From positions 62,001-126,000 of the forward strand of contig CAWDJZ010000008.1 in the NCBI GenBank assembly GCA_963802765.1: 64,000 nt of DNA, in the 5' to 3' direction. Numbering within the stretch: position 1 is the first letter of the stretch; each line of letters begins with the position of its first letter. Position numbers and translations under genes: made by a program. Under the pieces are notes generated by a model that saw only the letters and a program-made list of their open reading frames with translations, was not told the origin of the DNA and ran no database searches. Below, piece by piece: positions 8,927-15,275 of the stretch. This stretch comes from Gaiellasilicea sp963802765 (lineage in GTDB: Bacteria; Actinomycetota; Thermoleophilia; Gaiellales; Gaiellaceae).

Positions 8927-10231
8927 TCAAGCGCGCTCGCCGGCCAGCGCCCAGAGCACGAACGCGAGCCAGTGGACGCCGATCACGTCCGTCTGGATCG
9001 CGAGGACGAGCACGGCCGCGAGCGACGCCCCGAGCCAGGGGGCACGGCGAAACGTGACGGCCAGCAGCGAGACGTTCCACGCGACGAACGCGAGCATTCC
9101 GAGCAGCCCGAGCTCGACACCGAGCTCCGTGTAGGTCGACTCACCGGCCTTGATCTCGGCCCCGGTGCGTTTCGCCGTCACTCCCGCGTTGCCCAGCCCG
9201 TAGCCCCAGGGATGGCGGACTACGGCCTCGACCCCGTCCCGGAGGTTGTCGAGGTGGCTGTCGACCGAGGACTCGTCGAGGCTCGTCGGGTCGCCGCTCG
9301 TTTCCTCGATCTGTCCACCCGCGCGCTGGATCTCGAGCTCGGCCGGTGTGAAGCGGGTCTCGGGCCCGATGTCCGGATAGGCACGGACGAAGAAGAGGCC
9401 GGCCGCGACAAGTACGACCGCCGCGGCGATCGGCCACCACGTCCGGAGAGCGAAGGCGAGCACGGCGAGCCCCACGGCGAGCGCAGCGATCGCAGTGCGG
9501 GAGTAGGTGAAGAAGAGACCGACCGCGAGCAGCGCCATCACCGCCGGGAGCCAGCGGCTGCCGCGCTGCCAGGTCACCGCGACGAGGATCGCGACGAGCA
9601 GCAGGTAGGCCGTCGCGAGCGGGCTGAGAAACGTCGAGACGAGCCGTCGCAACGGCCGCTCGTCCCCCGGGTTGTAGATCCAGTTCTCCGGCAGGCCCGA
9701 GAGGCCCAGGTACTCGAGCCCGAGCTGCTCCTCGAACCAGCCGGGGACACCCGAGTCGCGCCAGGTCTGGAGCGAGATGGTGTAGACGTCGACGAGCCCC
9801 CACGCCGCGACCACGGCGGCGATGCCGAGGATCAGGTAGCCGATCCTGCGCCGCTCAGCCTCGCCGAGCGTGATTCCGCGGCCGAGGAAGTAGGCGGCGA
9901 CCGGCGTCAGGTCGTGGCGGAGGCCGTAGAGGACGCTTCGCGCCGAGGCGTCGCCGCCGAGCCAGTCCTGGGGGATGACCGCGTAGAGCAGGACGAAGCC
10001 GGCGTAGGCGAGTGCGAGCCAGTCGGTCGTCGTCGCGGAGAAGGGGATGCCGCGGTGGTGCCACACGATCGCGCCGAGCCCGAGCGCCAGCAGCACCTCC
10101 TTCCACGCCGACACCGCGTCGAGCGCGACATCGCGAACGCCTGCGTCCCAGAGCATGGCCATGACGAGGTTGTGGAGCGGGAGCGCGACGACGAACGCGT
10201 ACAGCACCCACCGCGGTATCCGCTCACTCAA
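8927..10231 (-). CDS. O-antigen ligase family membrane protein
   Basis: A 434-residue polytopic membrane protein with about ten to twelve hydrophobic helices and one large extracytoplasmic loop (about residues 290-365) that ends in HPWGYGLGNAG and STYTELGVELGLLGM, the Wzy_C/O-antigen ligase signature. Such enzymes join an undecaprenyl-linked glycan to an acceptor or polymerise glycan repeats at the outer face of the membrane. Here the product is more likely a cell-surface polysaccharide or glycoprotein glycan than LPS. The start ATG 10231 overlaps the upstream methyltransferase gene by 8 nt, so the two form an operon. Confidence 0.82.
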   Translation of the reverse strand: MSERIPRWVLYAFVVALPLHNLVMAMLWDAGVRDVALDAVSAWKEVLLALGLGAIVWHHRGIPFSATTTDWLALAYAGFVLLYAVIPQDWLGGDASARSVLYGLRHDLTPVAAYFLGRGITLGEAERRRIGYLILGIAAVVAAWGLVDVYTISLQTWRDSGVPGWFEEQLGLEYLGLSGLPENWIYNPGDERPLRRLVSTFLSPLATAYLLLVAILVAVTWQRGSRWLPAVMALLAVGLFFTYSRTAIAALAVGLAVLAFALRTWWPIAAAVVLVAAGLFFVRAYPDIGPETRFTPAELEIQRAGGQIEETSGDPTSLDESSVDSHLDNLRDGVEAVVRHPWGYGLGNAGVTAKRTGAEIKAGESTYTELGVELGLLGMLAFVAWNVSLLAVTFRRAPWLGASLAAVLVLAIQTDVIGVHWLAFVLWALAGERA

Positions 10232-10835
10232 CGACGGCCACCAGCGTCATCCCCAAGTTGACGACGCGCGCGCCCGGTGGAAGGAGGTCGCGCAACGAGC
10301 CCGGGCCGAGCAGGTGGTTCTCCTTCGCCCACGGCTTCCGCGCAAGATCGTAGGCGCGGTGCGAGAGCCGGTCCGGCAGCCAGTGCACGAGCGGCAGCCG
10401 GGTGTGCACCTCGACCGGGAACCAGCGATTCGGCGTCGTCACGAACACGCGCTGCGCGACGCGCACCGCCTCGGCGACGAAGCGCCGCTGCTCCTCACGC
10501 CCGCCCACGTGCTCGATCACGGCGTTCGAGAACGCAATCTCGAATGCGTCGTCCTCGAACGGAAGGGCCAGCGCATCACCCTGCACGTAGTGCGCCTCGG
10601 GATAGCGGCTTCGAAAGCGGGCCCCCTCGTGCAGCCCGAGCGCGGTGACCTGCGCCGGCCAGGGGTAGAGCTCCTCGAAGAAGTTCAGCGTCCCGCAGCC
10701 GGCGTGCTCGCCGAAGCCGACGTCGTCGACGCCGATGTCGAGCACGGTCGTGTCCGCGGTCGGCGCCATCGTCTCCATGAAGAGACCGAACTTGCGCCGG
10801 CGGGACCGCAGCGAGATCTGGTCCGCGAGCTTCAT
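10224..10835 (-). CDS. Class I SAM-dependent methyltransferase
   Basis: A 203-residue protein of the methyltransferase-11 type. Motif I is VLDIGVDDVGFGEHAGCGT, which is less glycine-rich than usual. The middle strand carries YVQGDALALPFEDDAFEIAFSNAVIEHV, the classical acidic loop and post-motif II. The C-terminal VFVTTPNRWFPVEVHTRLPLVHWLP matches methyltransferases found in polysaccharide clusters. It would transfer a methyl group from S-adenosylmethionine, probably to a sugar or lipid-linked intermediate handled by the overlapping O-antigen ligase gene. ATG 10835 is used. It is divergent from the AlkA-like gene 26 bp away, so both promoters are packed together. Confidence 0.82.
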   Translation of the reverse strand: MKLADQISLRSRRRKFGLFMETMAPTADTTVLDIGVDDVGFGEHAGCGTLNFFEELYPWPAQVTALGLHEGARFRSRYPEAHYVQGDALALPFEDDAFEIAFSNAVIEHVGGREEQRRFVAEAVRVAQRVFVTTPNRWFPVEVHTRLPLVHWLPDRLSHRAYDLARKPWAKENHLLGPGSLRDLLPPGARVVNLGMTLVAVVE

Positions 10836-10861
10836 CAGGGCACAAGAGTAAGGTCGGACAC

Positions 10862-11687
10862 GTGCTCGAGGACGTCGTCAGACCGCGCGGGCCGTACCGG
10901 CTCGGCCTGAGCACGTACGGCCGCGACCTCCATGAGACACCGCTGCCCGGCGGTCGCCACGGCTCCGCGTGGCAGGGCGCCGACGGCCTCGTGCGGCTGC
11001 GCGCGTCCGACGAGGAGTCGCTTGTCCTGCTCCGCTTCGTGCTCGCACTCGACGCCGACACGACCCCGTTCGTCGAGCGCTTCCGGCGCGACCCGCTGCT
11101 CGGCCGGTCGATCCGCGGGCTGCACGGGCTGCGGCCGCTACGTCGCCCGACCGTCGCGCACGCGCTCCTGCGGGCGGTCTGTGGCCAGTTGATCGAGGCA
11201 AGGCGCGCGCTTGCGATCGAACGGTCGATCTTGCGTGCGTGCGGCGACTCGGCTCCCGACCGTCACGCCCTCGGCGCCCTCTCGCCGGCCGAGCTGCGCC
11301 GGCTCGGGCTCGCGTCGCCGCGCGCGGCGACGCTCGTTCGGGTCTGCCGCTCGGTCGACCTGGAAGGGCTGCGTGGCCGTCCGGTCGAGGCCGTCGCGCA
11401 CGCGGCTCCTGCGCGAGCGCGGGCTCGGCCCGTGGTCGCTCGGCGTGATCGCGCTGCAAGGGCTCGGCTCGTATCGATACGGGCTCGTCGGCGACCTCGG
11501 CCTCGTCAAGCTCTGCTCGGCGCTCCGCGGCCGCTGGGTCGAGGTCGAGGAGACCGCCGAGCTGCTGGCGCCCTACGAGGAATGGGCCGGGCTCGCGGGC
11601 GTCTACCTGCTCCGCGGCTGGAGTCGTGGCCTCGTCCCCGGCGCCAGCGCCGACCGCGCGCGGCTGGTTCGCTCGCGCGCCGCTTGA
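10862..11687 (+). CDS. AlkA-like DNA-3-methyladenine glycosylase, frameshifted
   Basis: Residues ALLRAVCGQLIEARRALAIER lead into the HhH-GPD domain of base-excision glycosylases, which remove alkylated bases from DNA. The helix-hairpin-helix and catalytic strand appear in the second frame: LLRERGLGPWSLGVIALQGLG and then VGDLGLVKL, where the Asp is the expected catalytic residue. Coding shifts frame near 11400; the total length is a multiple of three plus one, so one extra base explains it. The start is GTG 10862. The N-terminal part resembles the actinobacterial AlkA-like family more than the E. coli protein. Without correction the gene would lose its active site. Confidence 0.78.
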
Positions 11688-11719
11688 CAGAGCGGCGCGA
11701 CGGAGGCATAGGATCGCCC

Positions 11720-12136
11720 ATGCGGCTAGGGCACAACTCGAAGATCGACTTGATCAAACGCGTGCCGCTCTTCGCCTCAGCTTCCAAGGCCGAGCTGGAG
11801 GAGATCGCATCGATCGCGGACGAGATCGACCTCCCCGAGGGGAAGGTCGTGATCAAGGAGGGTGACGCGGGCCGGGAGTTCATCGTGCTCATCGAGGGCA
11901 CGGCGGACGTCGAGCGGGGCGGCCGCAAGCTGGCATCGCTCGGGCCCGGGGACTTCGCCGGCGAGATCGCGCTGATCGCGAAGCTGCCGCGGACCGCCAC
12001 CATCACCACGACCTCGCCCGTGCGCGCGCTCGTGATCACCGACCGCGCCTTCCGCCATCTGCTCGAGCACTCGCCACAGATCCAGATCGGCGTGCTGAAC
12101 GCGCTCGCGGAACGACTCGCGCCGACCTCGTTGTAG
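11720..12136 (+). CDS. Stand-alone cyclic nucleotide-binding domain protein
   Basis: A 138-residue protein consisting of one cNMP-binding jelly-roll domain: LIKRVPLFASASKAELEEIA at the start, then the phosphate-binding cassette region GPGDFAGEIALIAKLPRTATI. Family members sense cAMP or cGMP. There is no DNA-binding helix-turn-helix as in Crp, so it is not a transcription factor by itself. The GDFAGEIAL-x-x-LPRTAT cassette matches the ligand-binding consensus, so nucleotide binding is plausible. GGAGG at about 11701 precedes ATG 11720. A cyclase gene lies at 53.7 kb and another at the left edge, but no link can be drawn. Confidence 0.85.
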   Translation: MRLGHNSKIDLIKRVPLFASASKAELEEIASIADEIDLPEGKVVIKEGDAGREFIVLIEGTADVERGGRKLASLGPGDFAGEIALIAKLPRTATITTTSPVRALVITDRAFRHLLEHSPQIQIGVLNALAERLAPTSL

Positions 12137-12151
12137 GCTCAGGCTGCTGCG

Positions 12152-12976
12152 ATGGTGGTCGACGAGCGCAGGATCGCGATCCTCGGCGCCGGGCAGATCG
12201 GCGAGGCGCTTCTCATCGGCCTGCTCTCGTCCGGATGGCGTACGGCCTCCGAGCTGTCCGCTTCGGCACGCCGTGAGGAGCGCGCCGCTGAGCTGCGCGA
12301 GCGGCACGGCGTGGCGGTGACGCTCTCGAACGCCGAGGCCGCCGCCGGAGCCGCGCTCGTCGTGATCGCCGTCAAGCCCCAGGACATCGAGTCGCTGCTC
12401 GGCGAGGTCGGACCGCTGCTCCAGCCGGAGCAGACCGTCCTTTCGATCGCGGCCGCGATCCCGACTGCCGCGATCGAGCGGCACCTCGGCACCGGCGTTC
12501 CGGTCGTCCGAGCGATGCCGAACACGCCGGCGACCGTGCACGAGGGGATCGCGGGCATCTGCGCGGGCGCGCACGCGGGCGAGGAGCACCTGACGCTCGC
12601 CGAGGAGGCGCTGCGCCACCTGGGCGCGGTCGTGCGCGTCTCCGAGCCGTACATGGACGCGGTCACGGCCGTCTCCGGGTCCGGCCCGGCCTATTTCGCG
12701 CTGCTCGCGGAGGCGATGATCGAGGCGGGCATTCTGCTCGGGCTCTCACGTGAGATCTCGACGCAGCTCGTCGTCCAGACAATGCTCGGCACCGCGAAGC
12801 AGCTGCGCGACCTCGGAATGCATCCCGTCGAGCTGCGCGAGATGGTCACCTCGCCGGGCGGGACGACGATCGCGGCGATTCGCGAGCTCGAGCAGGCCGG
12901 CGTGCGTGCCGCGTTCCTGAACGCGATTCAGGCCGCGATGAACCGCTCGAAAGAGCTGGCCAGCGGCGAGTCATGA
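12152..12976 (+). CDS. proC: Pyrroline-5-carboxylate reductase
   Basis: A 274-residue ProC, which reduces 1-pyrroline-5-carboxylate to proline with NAD(P)H in the cytoplasm. The nucleotide-binding motif is IAILGAGQIGEALL at residues 8-21. The C-terminal dimer/substrate domain carries AVSGSGPAYFALLAEAMIEAG and the signature REMVTSPGGTTIAAIRELE. Length and order match the family. The stop overlaps the start of the next gene by 4 nt (ATGA). A short gap of 15 nt separates it from the cNMP protein. Confidence 0.95.
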   Translation: MVVDERRIAILGAGQIGEALLIGLLSSGWRTASELSASARREERAAELRERHGVAVTLSNAEAAAGAALVVIAVKPQDIESLLGEVGPLLQPEQTVLSIAAAIPTAAIERHLGTGVPVVRAMPNTPATVHEGIAGICAGAHAGEEHLTLAEEALRHLGAVVRVSEPYMDAVTAVSGSGPAYFALLAEAMIEAGILLGLSREISTQLVVQTMLGTAKQLRDLGMHPVELREMVTSPGGTTIAAIRELEQAGVRAAFLNAIQAAMNRSKELASGES

Positions 12977-13638
12977 CGGTCGAGTTCCGGGTCGTCGAGG
13001 ACCCGGCGCGAGAAGCTGCTGCTCTCCTCGTCGAATCCGGCCGCGTGATCGCGCTCTCGGGCGGGTCGACGGCCGGCCCCGCATACCGGCTGGCCGCCGA
13101 GGCGCGCCTGGATTGGACGGGCGTGCAGGTGTGGTTCGCGGACGAGCGCGCGGTGCCGCCGTACGACGAGCGCTCCAACTACCGGCTCGTGCGAACTACC
13201 CTCATCGACGCGCTCTCGCGGCCGCCGGAAATGCACCGGATCAAGGGCGAGCTCGGTGCGGAGGAGGCCGCCGCCCGCTACGACGATGAGCTCGAGGGGG
13301 TAACGCTCGACTTCGCCCTGAATGGGATCGGCGCCGACGGGCATACCGCCTCGCTTTTTCCGGGCTCGCCGGCGCTCGCGAGCGAGCGCCGGGCCGTGGC
13401 GGCGGAGGCGGGGCTCGAGCCGTTCGTCCCGCGCGTGACGCTGACACCGCCCATCTTCGCGCAGGCACGCCTCCTCGTGTACCTCGTCACGGGCGAGGAG
13501 AAAGCCACGGCGGTCCGACGGGCGTTCGCCGAAGAGCCGAGCCCGGCGACACCGGCGAGCCTCGTCCGCGGCGAGGAGACGATCGCGTTGCTCGACGCCG
13601 CGGCCGCCTCGCAGCTGCCGGCGTTCAGCAACTCCTAA
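12973..13638 (+). CDS. pgl: 6-phosphogluconolactonase
   Basis: A 221-residue member of the glucosamine-6-phosphate isomerase/6-phosphogluconolactonase fold. IALSGGSTAGPAYRLAA is the phosphate loop, WFADERAVPPYDERSNYRL is the family signature, and NGIGADGHTASLFPGSPAL contains the catalytic His. It hydrolyses 6-phosphogluconolactone in the oxidative pentose-phosphate pathway. The start ATG overlaps the proC stop by 4 nt, so the pair is coupled; NADPH supply for ProC is a possible reason, which is inference. Confidence 0.93.
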   Translation: MTVEFRVVEDPAREAAALLVESGRVIALSGGSTAGPAYRLAAEARLDWTGVQVWFADERAVPPYDERSNYRLVRTTLIDALSRPPEMHRIKGELGAEEAAARYDDELEGVTLDFALNGIGADGHTASLFPGSPALASERRAVAAEAGLEPFVPRVTLTPPIFAQARLLVYLVTGEEKATAVRRAFAEEPSPATPASLVRGEETIALLDAAAASQLPAFSNS

Positions 13639-13708
13639 GCGCCGTGTAAGACCGTCGCAAGATCGCCGCGCAAGGCTCCCTGAGTCATCACGACGAAGGG
13701 AGGCACTC

Positions 13709-14131
13709 GTGCTCAAGCTCACTCTGCTCGCGGCGACCGTGGCCGCCTCGCTCGTAGCCACAGCCGGCGCGGGCGTGACCGGCCCGGCGTTCTACGTCGA
13801 CGGACAGCTCTACCGCACCGTCAACACGCCCACCGACCTGTCCGGAACCGGCGCGCCGGCCCATGCCTGGGACACGATCTACGACTTCGGCGGCAACCAG
13901 ATGAACGTCGCGACCGCGGCGCCCGGCGACCCTGGCTACAACGGCGGCCGCTGGCAGGTCCACGCGCTCTCCTTCCCCTCCGGCTACGCAGCGGCGCTCG
14001 CGGCCGGTGATGCGAACGGCAACGGCGTGATCGACAGCGACGAGGAGCTCGCCGCAGCCGTGGCGGCCGGCGTCGCCCGCGACGCCGGTGTCGTCAAGCA
14101 ATTCGTCTGCCCGGTGATCAAGCTCCCCTAG
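13709..14131 (+). CDS. Small secreted protein with an EF-hand-like loop
   Basis: A GTG start at 13709 with GGGAGG 7-8 nt upstream. Residues 1-22 form a signal peptide (LTLLAATVAASLVATAGAG, cut near AGA/GVT). The mature protein of about 118 residues contains DANGNGVIDSDEE at about 104-116, a calcium-binding EF-hand-type loop with Asp, Asn and Glu in the ligand positions, and a Trp/Tyr/Gly-rich middle. One Cys lies near the C-terminus. I do not recognise the family. It is probably exported and may bind calcium. It is convergent with the DCC gene, with a 2-nt gap. Confidence 0.72.
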   Translation: MLKLTLLAATVAASLVATAGAGVTGPAFYVDGQLYRTVNTPTDLSGTGAPAHAWDTIYDFGGNQMNVATAAPGDPGYNGGRWQVHALSFPSGYAAALAAGDANGNGVIDSDEELAAAVAAGVARDAGVVKQFVCPVIKLP

Positions 14132-14133
14132 GG

Positions 14134-14427
14134 TCAGGGATAGCGCCGGGGGCCCGGCCGGCTCGGAACGAGCTTCCCGAGCCGGCCGCGGCCGCGGGCG
14201 ACGAGCCGGTAAGCGGGGCTCGATGGGCTCCACACGGAGCCGTCCGGCCGCGCGATGTGCGCGCTGGCGTACCGGCGCTCCTCCGGCAGGCGAGCGAGGA
14301 GCGGCTGCGCCTCGGCGTCGTCGAAGGGGAGGTAGGCGTAGCGACCTCGGTCGACGCGGGCGGCGACACGCGCCGCGAAGCGGCAGAAGCGTCAAGTCCC
14401 GTCATAAAGGACAACCGGCCGCCTCAC
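14134..14427 (-). CDS. DCC (DUF393) thiol-disulfide oxidoreductase, candidate selenoprotein with in-frame TGA
   Basis: Reading from GTG 14427 gives VRRPVVLYDGT, then TGA (14394-14392), then RFCRFAARVAARVDRGR, and continues in the same frame to a TGA at 14136-14134. DCC proteins carry YDGxCxxC. Here TGA sits exactly at the first Cys, giving U-x-x-C if read as selenocysteine, and the second Cys is intact. The rest (YAYLPFDDAEAQPLLARLPE, HIARPDGSVWSPSSPAYRLV) fits the family and has no other stop. A 6-bp hairpin with a G in the loop begins 15 nt after the TGA. selD lies at 22.3-23.3 kb. Proteins of this family are thought to act in thiol redox. The alternative is a Cys-to-stop mutation or sequencing error; all other lesions in the window are indels. 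With 97 codons it is short for DUF393. The ribosome site AGGGAC and the start lie at the edge of a repeat element. Confidence 0.62.
14360..14376 (-). promoter_or_regulatory. Bacterial SECIS-like hairpin
   Basis: Directly downstream of the in-frame TGA, the mRNA can form GCGGCG-CGUGU-CGCCGC, a perfect 6-bp stem with a 5-nt loop whose second base is G. The stem begins 15 nt, and the loop 21 nt, after the TGA. Bacterial SECIS elements that bind SelB lie in this range and need a G among the first loop bases. High GC makes chance hairpins common, so this is supporting evidence only. Confidence 0.5.
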
Positions 14428-14479
14428 GTCCCTGGCCGCCTTTCGCTCCCGCCCGGCAAAGCCGGGCTCCGCGAAAGGC
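14427..14479 (-). repeat. Palindromic element, copy 1 (3' part only)
   Basis: On the minus strand: 9-bp stem GCCTTTCGC/GCGAAAGGC, internal loop GGA against GGGA, 7-bp stem GCCCGGC/GCCGGGC, triloop TTT, then tail GGCCAGGGACG. Layout and loops match copies at 23.4 and 37.2 kb although the stem sequences differ. The tail runs into the start codon of the DCC gene and supplies its AGGG. Confidence 0.75.
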
Positions 14480-14500
14480 TGACACCCAGAAACGTGAGCG

Positions 14501-15145
14501 TCACGGGAGCAGTGCCGACTCGAGCTCGGCGGCGAGCCCGCGCCGCGCGGCGAGCGCCTGGAGCACGAGCACCGTGTCGGCGACGGGAACGTCCTCGAGA
14601 TACGCCTCGCGCGTCTCGAACGACGCGAGCACGTCCTGCACCGAGTCGGCGTAGTCGACCGGGTTGTCGGCGGCGAGGAAGGCGAGGGCGTCGGCGACCT
14701 CGGGCGGGAACGCCTCGTGAGCGCGCGCCGCGTCGGCCTGGACGCGCATCTCGAACCAGCGGCCCAGCACTCCGAACGCGAGCGCCGCCGCGTAGCGGCC
14801 GATCGGCGACTCGGACTCCGCCGCGCCGGCGTCGAGAGCCCAGCGCGCGTCCGCCTCGGCACCGCTCCAATCGCCGGCGAGGATCCGCGCCTTCATCGCG
14901 CCGATCGGCCTCCCCCAGCTGCCCGGAGGCGCGTGCTCCCAGCTCTCGCGGTAGCGCTCTGCAGCCCGTGCGAACCACTCGCGCCCGTCGCGGCCGGCCA
15001 TCAGCGCCGACAGACCGGCCGCACCGGCGGCGTTGCCCATTCGGGTCAGCTGCTTTTGGCGCGCGTCCGGATCGTCCGGGAGCCGCGCGGCGCCGTCCTC
15101 GTAGCGCTCCTGCGCCCGCCGCTGCAGGTCGTCCCAGTCCGCCAC
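14501..15145 (-). CDS. Hypothetical alpha-helical (TPR-like) protein
   Basis: About 214 residues, mostly helical, with alanine/tryptophan-rich pairs of helices (WFARAAERYRESWEHAP; GAMKARILAGDWSGAEADA; YAAALAFGVLGRW) that resemble tetratricopeptide repeats. No signal peptide or catalytic motif is seen. GTG 15145 ahead of ADWDDLQRRAQERYEDGAA is chosen because upstream residues are low-quality and AGGAAA lies just before it; longer starts up to 15307 exist. It ends 74 nt before the DCC gene on the same strand, with palindrome copy 1 in between, so cotranscription is possible. I do not recognise the family. Confidence 0.62.
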   Translation of the reverse strand: MADWDDLQRRAQERYEDGAARLPDDPDARQKQLTRMGNAAGAAGLSALMAGRDGREWFARAAERYRESWEHAPPGSWGRPIGAMKARILAGDWSGAEADARWALDAGAAESESPIGRYAAALAFGVLGRWFEMRVQADAARAHEAFPPEVADALAFLAADNPVDYADSVQDVLASFETREAYLEDVPVADTVLVLQALAARRGLAAELESALLP

Positions 15146-15275
15146 TTTCCTGAGAATAGGTGCTACGAACGGCCCGGAGTTCGGGTATGCTCCGTCGGGC
15201 GTCGCCCGTCCGCTTCGAGGCAGCAAACGGGCACGCATTCCTGAGGAAGCGGCAGCCATCGCGCGCTGCGCGCAC

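Noticed and set aside
13688..14395. Long minus-strand frame over the secreted protein and DCC genes
   Set aside because: Arg/Pro-rich shadow frame with no family features; the DCC protein lies in a different frame.
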